The translations under genes were made by a program, and so were the position numbers. Below the pieces are notes generated by a model. That model made no database searches. It had not been told where the DNA came from and was given only the letters and a program-made list of their open reading frames with translations. A DNA stretch of 64,000 bases from Mycolicibacterium aubagnense (GTDB lineage Bacteria > Actinomycetota > Actinomycetes > Mycobacteriales > Mycobacteriaceae): NCBI RefSeq assembly GCF_010730955.1, contig NZ_AP022577.1, positions 4,278,001 to 4,342,000 of the forward strand, written 5' to 3'. Positions 52,148-61,227 of the stretch are shown here, piece by piece (position 1 is the stretch's first letter; every line of letters begins with the position of its first letter).

Positions 52148-53062
52148 ATGACGACACAGACTTCAGTGCCGATGCCGCGCACCGCGGTGGTCCCGGCGGC
52201 TGGTCTGGGCACGCGTTTTCTGCCTGCCACCAAGACCGTCCCCAAGGAGTTGCTGCCGGTCGTCGACACCCCCGGCATCGAGCTGGTTGCTGCCGAAGCG
52301 GCTGACGCGGGTGGCGAGCGACTGGTGATCGTGACCTCGGAGGGCAAGGACGGCGTCGTCGCGCACTTCGTCGAGGACCTCATCCTCGAAGGAACGCTCG
52401 AGGCGCGCGGCAAGCATGTGATGCTCGAGAAGGTGCGGCGCGCGCCCGCGTTGATCAAGGTGGAGTCGGTCGTGCAGGCCGAACCGCTCGGCCTGGGACA
52501 CGCCGTCAGTTGCGTCGAGCCGGTGCTGTTGCCCGACGAAGACGCCATCGCGGTCTTGCTGCCCGACGACCTGGTGCTGCCGGCCGGCGTGCTGGTGACC
52601 ATGGCGAAAGTGCGGGCCAAGCGTGGCGGCAGCGTGCTGTGCGCCATCGAGGTGCCACCGGACGAGATCAGCGCTTACGGCGTGTTCGACGTCGAGACGG
52701 TGCCCGATGCGGCCAATCCGAATGTGTTGCGCGTCAAGGGCATGGTGGAAAAGCCCAAGGCCGAGGATGCCCCGTCGCCGTACGCCGCGGCCGGCCGCTA
52801 CATCTTGGACCGCGCGATCTTCGACGCACTGCGGCGCGTGCAGAAGGGTGTCGGCGGCGAGATCCAGCTGACCGACGCCATCGCGCTGCTCATCGAGGAA
52901 GGACACCCCGTCCACGTGGTCGTGCACCGCGGGTCCCGACACGACCTGGGAAATCCCGGCGGCTACCTTAAAGCTGCGGTTGACTTTGCGTTGGAACGCG
53001 ACGACTACGGCCCGGAATTGCGGCGTTGGTTGGTCGAGCGATTGGGTCTTGCCGAGCGCTGA
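52148..53062 (+). CDS. galU: UTP-glucose-1-phosphate uridylyltransferase
   Basis: This 304-residue GalU makes UDP-glucose from UTP and glucose-1-phosphate, the start for trehalose, glycogen-like glucans and cell-wall sugars. The N-terminal AAGLGTRFLPATK, the LGHAV and DDLV blocks and the VEKP metal/sugar site are all present. ATG 52148 is used; ATG at codon 9 is possible. It is the first gene of the galU-glp-rimJ-glpR block. Length matches Rv0993. Confidence 0.97.
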   Translation: MTTQTSVPMPRTAVVPAAGLGTRFLPATKTVPKELLPVVDTPGIELVAAEAADAGGERLVIVTSEGKDGVVAHFVEDLILEGTLEARGKHVMLEKVRRAPALIKVESVVQAEPLGLGHAVSCVEPVLLPDEDAIAVLLPDDLVLPAGVLVTMAKVRAKRGGSVLCAIEVPPDEISAYGVFDVETVPDAANPNVLRVKGMVEKPKAEDAPSPYAAAGRYILDRAIFDALRRVQKGVGGEIQLTDAIALLIEEGHPVHVVVHRGSRHDLGNPGGYLKAAVDFALERDDYGPELRRWLVERLGLAER

Positions 53063-53148
53063 GCGCCTGACACCGGCGGTTCGGTTGGCCCTGACATGCG
53101 CGAGCATGTGGTCAGCCACGGTGTATGAGGTATGCAGAAAGGCGAGCT

Positions 53149-54387
53149 GTGCGTTCGGTTGAGGAACAGCAGGCCCGGGTTGCGGCTGCGGCGGTGGCAC
53201 CGCGGCCGGTGCGGGTAGCGATTGCCGAAGCGCAAGGTCTGATGTGCGCCGAAGAGGTGGTCACCGAACGGCCGCTGCCCGGATTCGATCAGGCCGCCAT
53301 CGACGGCTATGCCGTGCGCAGCGTCGACGTGATGGGCGCGGACTCCGGTGGCGACAGTGACGTCACCCTGCCCGTCGTCTCGACCATCGCCGCTGGTGAA
53401 CGCACGCCCACCCGCTTGCAGCCGCGTCAGGCCGCGCGGGTCCAGACCGGTGCGCCCATGCCCACTCTCGCCGATGCCGTGCTGCCGCTGCGCTGGACCG
53501 ACGGCGGCGAATCGCGGGTACGGGTCCTGCGTGGTGTGCGGTCCGGCGCCTATGTGCGTCGTACCGGGGATGACGTGCAGCCCGGCGACGTCGCGGTGCG
53601 TGCCGGCACCATCATCGGGCCGGCCCAAGTGGGACTGCTGGCGGCGGTGGGCCGCGAACGCGTGTTGGTCCACCCGCGGCCGCGGCTGACGATCATTTCC
53701 GTCGGCGGTGAGCTGGTCGACATCTCGCGGACGCCCGGCAACGGCCAGGTCTACGACGTCAACTCCTATGCGCTCGCCGCCGCCGGCCGTGACGCCGGCG
53801 CCGAGGTGAACCGGGTCGGCATCGTCGACGCCGACCCCAAGACCCTGCGCGACGTGGTCGAAGGACAGTTGAATCGGTCGGAGATCGTCGTGATCGCCGG
53901 CGCCGTCGGTGGCGCGGCGGCCGAAGGCGTGCGCGCGGTGCTCGCCGAGCTGGGGGAGATGGAGGTCGCCCGGATCGCGATGCACCCCGGATCGGTGCAG
54001 GGTTTCGGGCAGCTCGGGCGCGACGGTGTGCCGGTCTTCCTGCTGCCGGCCAACCCGGTGAGTGCCCTCGTGGTTTTCGAGGTGATGGTGCGTCCGCTGA
54101 TCCGGATGTCGCTGGGCAAGCGGCAGCCGATGCGGCGCGTGGTGTCGGCGCGCACGTTATCCCCCATCTCATCGGTGGTGGGGCGCAAGGGATTTCTGCG
54201 TGGCCAGTTGATGCGCGACCAGGACACCGGCGAGTATCTGGTGCAGGCGCTGGGCGGTGCCCCCGGCGCGTCGCACCTGCTGGCCACCCTTGCCGAGGCG
54301 AACTGCCTGGTGATCGTGCCCACGGAGGCCGAGCAGATTCGTACGGGCGAATCGGTCGACGTGGCCTTCCTCGCGCAGCGCGGCTGA
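53149..54387 (+). CDS. Gephyrin-like MoeA-family protein (Glp/MoeA1)
   Basis: GTG 53149 (AGAAAGG 6-12 bp upstream) gives 412 residues. It has MoeA domains: the N-terminal MoeA_N region, PLPGFDQAAIDGYAVRS, and GGELVDISRTPGNGQVYDVNSYAL, a catalytic-type MPT-binding block, and the C-terminal MoeA_C domain. In Corynebacterium the gene at this place is Glp, a gephyrin-like protein that binds FtsZ and the membrane receptor GlpR. The glpR-like gene is two genes downstream, so a divisome role is as likely as molybdenum insertion. It is called moeA1 in M. tuberculosis (Rv0994). rimJ starts 3 bp after. Confidence 0.92.
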   Translation: MRSVEEQQARVAAAAVAPRPVRVAIAEAQGLMCAEEVVTERPLPGFDQAAIDGYAVRSVDVMGADSGGDSDVTLPVVSTIAAGERTPTRLQPRQAARVQTGAPMPTLADAVLPLRWTDGGESRVRVLRGVRSGAYVRRTGDDVQPGDVAVRAGTIIGPAQVGLLAAVGRERVLVHPRPRLTIISVGGELVDISRTPGNGQVYDVNSYALAAAGRDAGAEVNRVGIVDADPKTLRDVVEGQLNRSEIVVIAGAVGGAAAEGVRAVLAELGEMEVARIAMHPGSVQGFGQLGRDGVPVFLLPANPVSALVVFEVMVRPLIRMSLGKRQPMRRVVSARTLSPISSVVGRKGFLRGQLMRDQDTGEYLVQALGGAPGASHLLATLAEANCLVIVPTEAEQIRTGESVDVAFLAQRG

Positions 54388-54390
54388 TTC

Positions 54391-55044
54391 GTGAACTTGC
54401 TGCGTTCGAGTGCGATGCATCCGGGCTGGCCGTTGTCGGTCGGCCCGATCCGCGTGCGTGCCGGGGTGGTGCGGTTGCGGCCGGTGCGGTTGCGCGACGG
54501 CCCGGTGTGGAGCCGGATGCGGCTGACCGACCGGGCGCACCTGGAGCCCTGGGAGCCGGTCGGTGAGGTGGATTGGACTGCGCGCCATGCGGTTTCGTCG
54601 TGGCCGGCGCTGTGTTCGGGTCTGCGGTCGGAGGCCAGGCGTGGCCGCATGCTGCCCTATGTCATCGAGTTGGACGGCGAGTTCTGCGGGCAGTTGACCA
54701 TCGGCAACGTGACGCACGGAGCGCTGCGGTCGGCGTGGATCGGCTATTGGGTGGCGCGCCAGTTCACCGGCGGCGGGATCGCGACGGCTGCGCTGGCGCT
54801 CGGCGTCGACCACGCCTTCGGTCCGGTCGGACTACACCGGATCGAGGCGACCGTCCGCCCGGAAAACGGTCCGAGCCGGTCGGTGTTGGGGCGGGTGGGC
54901 TTCCGGGAGGAGGGCCTGCTGCGGCGTTACCTCGAAGTCGACGGTGCCTGGCGGGACCATCTGCTGGTGGCGATGACCGTGGAAGAGATGGCCCAGTCCG
55001 CGTCATCGGCGCTGGTCAGGGATGGTCGAGCCACCTGGGTCTGA
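54391..55044 (+). CDS. rimJ: GNAT-family N-acetyltransferase (RimJ-like)
   Basis: This protein of 217 residues (209 from ATG 54415) has the GNAT fold of RimJ/RimL. Blocks RLRPVRLRDGPVWSRMRL, IGYWVARQFTGGGIATAAL (acetyl-CoA loop) and HRIEATVRPENGPSRSVLGRVGF are clear. RimJ acetylates the N-terminus of ribosomal protein S5 in E. coli; the actinobacterial substrate is not known. It begins 3 bp after glp and lies before glpR as in Rv0995. Confidence 0.92.
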   Translation: MNLLRSSAMHPGWPLSVGPIRVRAGVVRLRPVRLRDGPVWSRMRLTDRAHLEPWEPVGEVDWTARHAVSSWPALCSGLRSEARRGRMLPYVIELDGEFCGQLTIGNVTHGALRSAWIGYWVARQFTGGGIATAALALGVDHAFGPVGLHRIEATVRPENGPSRSVLGRVGFREEGLLRRYLEVDGAWRDHLLVAMTVEEMAQSASSALVRDGRATWV

Positions 55045-55226
55045 GCAATTCGGGTATGCGGCGCCGGGAAATGTGCGCAAATCGCAAATAAGACTGTGTT
55101 GCAGATGTGACATCTGTGACTGATGTGCTTGTAAGTAACGAATTACAGGTGTGTAATTGACCCTGGCGCGTCGGCTTCGGATGCGCTGGTCACAGACCTA
55201 ATCTGATGGGGAAAGGAGCCGGCGAC

Positions 55227-56459
55227 ATGCCAAGCATCCCCCAATCCCTACTGTGGATATCCCTCGTCGTGTTGTGGTTGTTCGTGCTGGTGCCGATGTT
55301 GATCAGCAAGCGCGAGAACGTCCGCCGGACGAGCGATGTCGCATTGGCGACCCGTGTGCTCAACACGCAGGGCAACAGCCGGTTGCGACGGCGCAGTGGG
55401 CCCGCCACCGGCCACCACAGCGATCCGCACTGGAAACAGGACGAGGACTTCACCGCGTTCGAAGAAGACTTCGCGCGCGGCGACGCGACCACCGACTCGA
55501 TCCCGGTCGCCGACCCAGAGGCTGATTCGCCGCGTTCGGTGGTGCTGGCCGATCAGGTGGTCGTCGAAGAATCGGAGTATCTCGACGTCGAGGTCGTCGA
55601 GATGGACTCCGGTGCGCTGCCGATCGGCGCCTCCGGGCGGATGAAAGCCGTTCCGGAGCCTGAAAACCAGGAACAGCCAACACTTTTCGATGACGTCGCC
55701 ACGCCGACCATGGCGATCCGGACCGTCTCCGAGGCGGACTTCGAGCCCGAGGAAGCGCTCACCGACGAGATGGCCGCGGCGGACGCCGACGAGCCCGAAG
55801 CCGGGCCCGAAACCGAGGCCGAGCCGACCACCGACGTCCACGAGGCCGTCGCGGCTGACGAGGCCGTCGAGGAACAGTCCGAACCTGAAGTTGAAGCCGA
55901 GGCCGCGGAAGGGACTCAGGCGGAAGCCGAGGACGGCACCGAACACGACTACGAGTACGTCGACGACACCTCGGGTGTCGAGGCGGTGGCGGACGACGAG
56001 CCGAAGCTGGCCGACTCGATGTCGACGGCGCGACGCAGTCGCTACGAGTCGAAGGCTGCCGTCGCGGCCGCCGAGCGCAAATACCGCTTCCGCAGCCGCA
56101 TGCTCTCCGGTATGGCCGTGGCCATCCTGGTCACCGGCGTTGTGGCCTTCTCGCTGGCGTCGAGCATGTGGTGGTGGTTCTGTGGCATGGTCAGCGCGGC
56201 TTCCGTGCTGTACCTGGCCTACCTGCGTCGTCAGACTCGGATCGAAGAGCAGCTGCGGCGCCGGCGTGCCCAGCGGATGATGCGGTCCCGGCATGGCGTG
56301 GAGAACACCCAGGACGAGGAATTCGACGTCGTCCCTTCTCGCTTGCGGCGTCCGGGCGCCGCAGTGCTGGACATCGATGACGAGGATCCGATCTTCGAAC
56401 ACCTGGAATACACCCGGATGTCCAGGGACTATGACCTGCCCCGGGCGTCTGGTCAGTAG
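55227..56459 (+). CDS. Divisome membrane protein GlpR/SepX (Rv0996-like)
   Basis: ATG 55227 has AAGGAG 9-14 bp upstream and is preferred to ATG 55206. The protein has 410 residues: one N-terminal transmembrane helix (about 5-25), a long acidic disordered region (about 75-270, Glu/Asp/Ala/Pro-rich) and a basic region. Two further transmembrane segments (about 300-320 and 322-340) and a basic, Arg-rich tail follow. The layout matches GlpR of Corynebacterium and SepX of Streptomyces, which recruit Glp and FtsZ-associated proteins. The acidic region probably contains the Glp-binding motif. It is 182 bp after rimJ. Confidence 0.88.
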   Translation: MPSIPQSLLWISLVVLWLFVLVPMLISKRENVRRTSDVALATRVLNTQGNSRLRRRSGPATGHHSDPHWKQDEDFTAFEEDFARGDATTDSIPVADPEADSPRSVVLADQVVVEESEYLDVEVVEMDSGALPIGASGRMKAVPEPENQEQPTLFDDVATPTMAIRTVSEADFEPEEALTDEMAAADADEPEAGPETEAEPTTDVHEAVAADEAVEEQSEPEVEAEAAEGTQAEAEDGTEHDYEYVDDTSGVEAVADDEPKLADSMSTARRSRYESKAAVAAAERKYRFRSRMLSGMAVAILVTGVVAFSLASSMWWWFCGMVSAASVLYLAYLRRQTRIEEQLRRRRAQRMMRSRHGVENTQDEEFDVVPSRLRRPGAAVLDIDDEDPIFEHLEYTRMSRDYDLPRASGQ

Positions 56460-56509
56460 CTGATTTTCGGGTTGCAGACCAGTGCTGGTAGCCTTTGCTT
56501 CCGGTACAA

Positions 56510-56582
56510 GGGGCTATAGCGCAGTTGGTAGCGCGTCTCGTTCGCATCGAGAAGGTCAGGGGTTCGATTCCCCTTAGCTCCA
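56510..56582 (+). tRNA. tRNA-Ala (anticodon CGC)
   Basis: A cloverleaf can be drawn: acceptor GGGGCTA/TAGCTCC, D-arm GCGC/GCGC, anticodon arm TCTCG-TTCGCAT-CGAGA, TPsiC arm AGGGG-TTCGATT-CCCCT. The anticodon CGC reads GCG (Ala). The G3:U70 wobble pair, the alanine identity element, is present. The discriminator is A and CCA is not encoded. It lies 50 bp after glpR. Confidence 0.97.
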
Positions 56583-56597
56583 CAGAGATTGAGCAGT

Positions 56598-57167
56598 TCA
56601 GGCTGATGGGGATTCGCCCAGGCCCAACATCGCAGACGGGCCGGCGAACCGCGTCACGAGTTCGTATTCGGCGCTTTTGTCCTTGAGCGGCCAGTACCAC
56701 AGCGCCAACGTGACGCGGATCAGCCAGTGTGCGGCCAGCGGGTCGTGGCGTCCGAGCATTTCCTCGGCGAACGTGGCGACCAGCGGTGAGGTGGTCACCG
56801 TTCCGCCGTCGTGATTGGGGCGGATGTCGCCCATGATCAACTTGCCCAGCGGTTCGGCACGCATGCAGTCCAGCGCGACCATGATGGCGGTCACGACGCG
56901 CTCCGTGCCCTCCAGGCCCGCGACGGCACGTCGAATGGAGCTGAGGATTTGGTCGGCGAAGAGCGATACGAGCCGCTCCAGAATTGCGGCTCTGCCGCCG
57001 GCCCGGCGGTAAACAGTAGCCGGGGAACAGTGCAGTTCGGCGGCGACCGCCTCGATGCTGAACGCTTCGAACCCATTGCGGGACACGAGTTCTGAGGCTG
57101 CCGACAGGATGCGGTCGAGGGCTTCGGCATTGCGGTCCGCGCCGAGTACCCAGTCACGTCGAGGCAT
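56598..57167 (-). CDS. TetR-family regulator divergent from a P450
   Basis: This 189-residue TetR protein has an N-terminal HTH (AVAAELHCSPATVYRRAGGRAAIL, about residues 38-62) followed by a helical effector domain with LGKLIMGDIRPNH and ALWYWPLKD. It starts at ATG 57167 and shares the intergenic region with a divergent cytochrome P450 gene. The near-palindrome at 57188-57211 is its likely operator. It is a local repressor of the P450, responding to an unknown ligand. It is convergent with the tRNA. Confidence 0.9.
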   Translation of the reverse strand: MPRRDWVLGADRNAEALDRILSAASELVSRNGFEAFSIEAVAAELHCSPATVYRRAGGRAAILERLVSLFADQILSSIRRAVAGLEGTERVVTAIMVALDCMRAEPLGKLIMGDIRPNHDGGTVTTSPLVATFAEEMLGRHDPLAAHWLIRVTLALWYWPLKDKSAEYELVTRFAGPSAMLGLGESPSA

Positions 57168-57187
57168 ATCGCGCGGACCTCCTACGA

Positions 57188-57211
57188 GATAGAAGCGAAA
57201 TTCGTTCTATC
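57188..57211. promoter_or_regulatory. Palindromic TetR operator
   Basis: GATAGAA (57188-57194) and TTCTATC (57205-57211) are exact reverse complements 10 bp apart, and the centre has CGAA/TTCG. The total length of 24 bp fits a TetR dimer-of-dimers site. It is 20 bp before the TetR start. Confidence 0.7.
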
Positions 57212-57361
57212 ACCTTGAGACGTTTTCGGATCTTTTTCTCACACATATCGCCTGGTTGGAATGGGATCGTGCTCGGCAACCACCCGCAGATCCATAGCTG
57301 CGGGTTTCAACTTTGGTGCGATGCGTTGACGGTGCCGACGGTACGGCCGGACGCTGATGAG

Positions 57362-58666
57362 GTGTCCACCACGACCATCGCTCAGGCATCGCGCGGCGGC
57401 GCCTCGGTGTTGTCCCCACTGATCGCCGCCGGCCGACTGAATGTATCCGCAGCTGTGCGTGCCCGCCGTCTGGGATATCGCGCCTGGATCGGCGCGATCA
57501 ACACCGACTACGACCCGTTGGATCCGGGCACTGCCGCTTCCCCCTATGACGCGTACGCCGCGCTGCATCGGGGCGGCCGGGTGCACTACAGCCCCCGGCG
57601 GTCCACGTGGATTCTGCACCGGCTCGACGATGTCCGGGCCGCCTTGCGGGACACCGCTGAAGTCACGAGCAGCCAAGGGGTGACCCGGATTCAGATGGTT
57701 GCCGACCTCGTCGTGTTGACCGACGACGATCTGCACGGCCGCCTACGCAAGCAGGTGCAACCCGCGTTCACGAAAGGGGCGCTCGATGGTTGGCGCGCCG
57801 TGATCGACGGGCTCGCCGCGGAGTTCGTCGACGACCTCATCGCCAACCCCGGTGCCGATGCCGTGCAGCGACTGACGGTCCCACTGCCGCTGCGGGTCAT
57901 TGCGGCGATCATCGGCGTCCCCGATCGCGATATTGCCGACTTTCGCCGCTGGTCAGACGAGAGCACCCGACTGATCAACTTCACGCCAACCGTGCCGGGC
58001 CTGATCGGCACCGCGAAATCCATGCGCGCAGCGATAGCGTTGCGCCGCTATTTCTTACGACATCTGAAGGCCGGAGAACTCAAGGGCTCCGAAACCGTTC
58101 TCGGGCGACTGGTTCAACACAGCGCTGACGGCGCTCTGACCGATGAGGCGCTGTTCCAGATCGCCATTCTGCTCCTGATTGCCGGCAACGAAACCACCAC
58201 AAACCTTCTCGGCGGCATGCTCGACACGTACGCGAACAATCCGGACCAATACGAGATCATCCGGGCGAATCCGGACCTCATCCCGCAGGCCATCGAAGAG
58301 CACGTCCGGTACACCAGTCCTGTTCAGAATCTCTACCGCTACACCCGCGCGCCATACCGGGTCGGAGAGGTCACGATCCCGACCGGTTCCCGCGTTCTGT
58401 TGTCGTTCGGGGCCGCGAACCGTGACCCGCTGGCCTTCGATGATCCCAACTCTTTTCGCGCGGAGCGCAATCCGCGTACCCACGTCGGATTCGGCTTCGG
58501 CGCGCACCTCTGCCTGGGCGCGCCGTTGGCACGGATGGAGGCACACGCGGTGCTCCGCGAACTTGTCACTCGCGTCTCACGAATATCGACGACCGAGCAG
58601 ACGATGTGGTCCACCAACAGCTCGCTGCGCGGACCCACCCGCCTACCGGTTGTCCTGCACGCCTGA
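57362..58666 (+). CDS. Cytochrome P450
   Basis: From GTG 57362 this is 434 residues; upstream in-frame starts (GTG 57332, ATG-like 57215) are possible and none has a clear ribosome site. It has the I-helix oxygen-activation motif AGNETTT, the ExxR salt bridge (EEHVR), and the heme loop FGFGAHLCLGAPLARME with its Cys thiolate. The CYP family cannot be named by eye. A ferredoxin is not adjacent. The divergent TetR gene with a shared palindrome suggests induction by its substrate. Confidence 0.92.
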   Translation: MSTTTIAQASRGGASVLSPLIAAGRLNVSAAVRARRLGYRAWIGAINTDYDPLDPGTAASPYDAYAALHRGGRVHYSPRRSTWILHRLDDVRAALRDTAEVTSSQGVTRIQMVADLVVLTDDDLHGRLRKQVQPAFTKGALDGWRAVIDGLAAEFVDDLIANPGADAVQRLTVPLPLRVIAAIIGVPDRDIADFRRWSDESTRLINFTPTVPGLIGTAKSMRAAIALRRYFLRHLKAGELKGSETVLGRLVQHSADGALTDEALFQIAILLLIAGNETTTNLLGGMLDTYANNPDQYEIIRANPDLIPQAIEEHVRYTSPVQNLYRYTRAPYRVGEVTIPTGSRVLLSFGAANRDPLAFDDPNSFRAERNPRTHVGFGFGAHLCLGAPLARMEAHAVLRELVTRVSRISTTEQTMWSTNSSLRGPTRLPVVLHA

Positions 58667-58716
58667 CAAGTGGGGGTGTCTCCCGCCTCGGGCGAACCTA
58701 CTGAGCCCTACGGCAT

Positions 58717-58977
58717 TCATGTAGGTGTGTGCTCGCTCAGTACCGCCAGCTTCTCGCGGTACTCCGCCTCGGTGATGTCGCCCTGCGCGAATCGCACGGC
58801 GAGCACCTGTAGTGCGTCGGATTCGGTGGGGGCGGGGATTCGGTTCCTTTGATCGCCACCGGCGACGCGGATCAGCGCGACGATGCCGCCGAGCACCAGC
58901 GCCCAGAAGAGGAACATGCCGATGGCCATCCCGGCGTAGCCCCATCCACCCATGTTGTGGCCGTACCAGAACATCAT
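58717..58977 (-). CDS. SHOCT-domain small membrane protein
   Basis: This 86-residue protein has one transmembrane helix (about 15-37, AGMAIGMFLFWALVLGGIVALI) and a C-terminal SHOCT motif (LQVLAVRFAQGDITEAEYREKLAVL). SHOCT domains are short helical oligomerisation segments often found at protein ends. Its N-terminus is Gly/Trp/Tyr-rich and probably outside. The function is unknown. It lies 51 bp from the convergent P450 end. Confidence 0.85.
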   Translation of the reverse strand: MMFWYGHNMGGWGYAGMAIGMFLFWALVLGGIVALIRVAGGDQRNRIPAPTESDALQVLAVRFAQGDITEAEYREKLAVLSEHTPT

Positions 58978-59121
58978 GATGTGTCGCTCCTTCCACCGCT
59001 GCGACTATCGTCCGGCCTGCGGCTGGCCTCCCGCTGGTGCCGAAGGGACAGAGGCGATGGGACTTTCGGCACAAGCAGTCGGTAGTGGGCGTCGGCCGCA
59101 ACCCGAGTCGTCGACGCGTTG

Positions 59122-60378
59122 TCAGGCTGAGGTCACCGTCAGGGCCAGGACGACTCCGAAGACCACGGCCGGCGGCGCCATGCCGGCGAGGAACCGCAGC
59201 CCGAACCGGCGACCGCCGGCGGTGAATGCCAGCACCGTTTTGACGATCAAGTTCGAGCCGAGCGCGGCTGCCACTGCGATCAGCGCGGTCTCGACGGTGA
59301 TAGCACCCTTGGCGGCGAGGCTGGCGGCGGCGACCGCACCCGCGTGCGCATCGGCGAGGCCCGCGGCGAAGGCGGCGAGCACGGTGCCCTCGGTGCCGAG
59401 CACGTCCGCGCCCCACCGTCCGACCAGCAGAGCCAGGGTCAGCACGGCGGCCAGGATGAGCGCCGGCCGCAGGGCGAACGGTCGAGTAGTGGGCGCTGCT
59501 TCGGTGTTTTCGCTTGGGGCAGCGGCGTTCTCGGAGGGTCGGCCGACTCCCCGATAGACGAGGGCGGCAAGACCGACCAGCACTACGGCACCGGCGGCTA
59601 CGGGCGGCCATAGTCGGCGCAGTACTTCGGTGTCGACCACGCCGATCACGATGAGGAGCTGCACGAAGGTGGCCAAGCTGGCCAGCAGGGCGCTGGCCAG
59701 GGGCGCCCGCAAGCTCGCCGTAGTTCGGCTGAGTCGGCCCATGGACGCCGTTGTTGCGCTCGCAGAGACGAACCCGCCGGCGATGCCGGTGATGAGAACG
59801 CCCCGTTCTGGCCCGAGAGCCCGCACACCGATGTACCCCACCCAACCGATACCGGTGAGCAGTACAACGAGGAGCCAGATCTTCTCCGGGTTGAGAACGC
59901 CGTACGGACCGAGCCCGCGGTCCGGTAGCAGGGGCAGGATCACGAAGGCGACGACGAGAAACTTGATCGCGTCTTCCAGTTCGACCTCGGTGACGATGTC
60001 GCGGGCGAAACGGTGGATGCGGGTTTTCGACACGAGCAGACCGGCTACCACGACGGCGAGGGCCACTGCCAGTGCTGGTCGGGAATAGGCCAGGGCACCA
60101 AGGAGATACGCGACGAGTGCGGCTGTCGCTGTCGTGGTTCCAGGGTCTTCCCGACTGGTTCGGAAGTACGCGAGCGCGACCAGCGCGCCGACGCCGAGGA
60201 ATACCGCGACGACGGTCCACTGGCCGAAACCTGCTGCGACCGCCCCGGCCAGCGACAGCAGGGCAAACGAGCGCGACCCGGCAGGCAGTTTGCGCGCATG
60301 ACTACGTTCGCGCTCCAGGCCGAGCAGCAGTCCGATGGCAAGTGCTACGAAGAAGGGCTGCACCTGCTGCCAGGTCAT
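59122..60378 (-). CDS. DUF4010 / MgtC-like polytopic membrane protein
   Basis: This 418-residue protein has an N-terminal MgtC/SapB-like domain (VALAIGLLLGLERER, then RSFALLSLAGAV, about 1-130) and a C-terminal DUF4010 half with about seven helices. In all, 12 or so helices. It has LLVVLLTGIGWVGYIG and GGFVSASATTASMGRLSR. The combination is found in many bacteria and tentatively linked to Mg2+ or small-solute homeostasis; the function is not proven. It starts at ATG 60378, 15 bp from the end of the leftward hydratase gene upstream, so they may be co-transcribed. Confidence 0.88.
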   Translation of the reverse strand: MTWQQVQPFFVALAIGLLLGLERERSHARKLPAGSRSFALLSLAGAVAAGFGQWTVVAVFLGVGALVALAYFRTSREDPGTTTATAALVAYLLGALAYSRPALAVALAVVVAGLLVSKTRIHRFARDIVTEVELEDAIKFLVVAFVILPLLPDRGLGPYGVLNPEKIWLLVVLLTGIGWVGYIGVRALGPERGVLITGIAGGFVSASATTASMGRLSRTTASLRAPLASALLASLATFVQLLIVIGVVDTEVLRRLWPPVAAGAVVLVGLAALVYRGVGRPSENAAAPSENTEAAPTTRPFALRPALILAAVLTLALLVGRWGADVLGTEGTVLAAFAAGLADAHAGAVAAASLAAKGAITVETALIAVAAALGSNLIVKTVLAFTAGGRRFGLRFLAGMAPPAVVFGVVLALTVTSA

Positions 60379-60392
60379 ATCGGCTCCCGCGG

Positions 60393-61190
60393 CTAGCGCG
60401 CGGACGGGAACTGGGGCCTGCGCTTCTCCCGCAGCGCGGTGTATCCCTCGACCACATCAGGCCCGAGGAACGTCAACATCTCGTAGGCCGCGGACTGATC
60501 GAAGATGGGACCGGCATGGCGAAGCCAGTTGTTGAGCGCACGTTTGGTCAGCCGGATCGCCTGCTGGGCGCCCGTGGCGAGCTCGTCGGCAACCCGGAGT
60601 GCTTCGTCCAGAACCTGTTCGCGGGGAAGGGCCTTGGCAACCATGCCGATCCGCTCGGCCTCGACACCGTCGATCATCTCGCCCGTCATGAGGTAGTACT
60701 TGGCCTTCGCTGTCCCGGCCAGTAACGGCCAGATGATCGCGGCGTGATCGCCCGCGGCCACGCCGAGTTTGACGTGGCCGTCGCCGATCTTGGCGTCCTC
60801 GGCGATGATGGCGACATCGGCCAGCAATGCGGCCACGGCTCCGGCGCCGACCGCGACGCCATTGATCGCGGACACGATCGGTTTGTCGCAGTTGATCATG
60901 TTGTAGACCAGGTCACTCATCTCGCTGAGCATGTGCGAGACGCGGTCATAGTCACCGGCCATGCGCTCGACCATGGCCAGATCTCCGCCGGCGCTGAATG
61001 CCTTTCCCGCACCGGTGATCACGGCCACCCGGGTTTCCGGATCGGCCGCGACGTCCTTCCAGATGTTGGCCAGCTCGGCGTGCATGCCCTCGTCGGCGGC
61101 GTTGTACTTCTCGGGCCGGTTGAGGGTGATCAGCAGGACGCCGTTGTCACGGCGAGTCAAGGTCAGCTGCTGATAGTCGGTGAATGCCAC
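60393..61190 (-). CDS. Enoyl-CoA hydratase/isomerase family protein
   Basis: This 265-residue crotonase-fold protein has the oxyanion blocks GAGKAFSAGGDLAMVERMAG and NGVAVGAGAVAALLADVAI. At the two usual hydratase Glu positions I do not see both acids, so hydratase versus isomerase is open. It starts at ATG 61190 and runs toward the DUF4010 gene. It is not adjacent to a dehydrogenase or thiolase gene. Predicted to act on short acyl-CoA in the cytosol. Confidence 0.88.
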   Translation of the reverse strand: MAFTDYQQLTLTRRDNGVLLITLNRPEKYNAADEGMHAELANIWKDVAADPETRVAVITGAGKAFSAGGDLAMVERMAGDYDRVSHMLSEMSDLVYNMINCDKPIVSAINGVAVGAGAVAALLADVAIIAEDAKIGDGHVKLGVAAGDHAAIIWPLLAGTAKAKYYLMTGEMIDGVEAERIGMVAKALPREQVLDEALRVADELATGAQQAIRLTKRALNNWLRHAGPIFDQSAAYEMLTFLGPDVVEGYTALREKRRPQFPSAR

Positions 61191-61227
61191 CTGACGAAGC
61201 CTACGGCGGCCGGCGACCGGCCGTGAT

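Noticed and set aside
58643..60220. 525-codon Arg-rich frame antisense/overlapping the DUF4010 gene
   Set aside because: Overlaps SHOCT and DUF4010 genes out of frame; extreme Arg composition is typical of a shadow.
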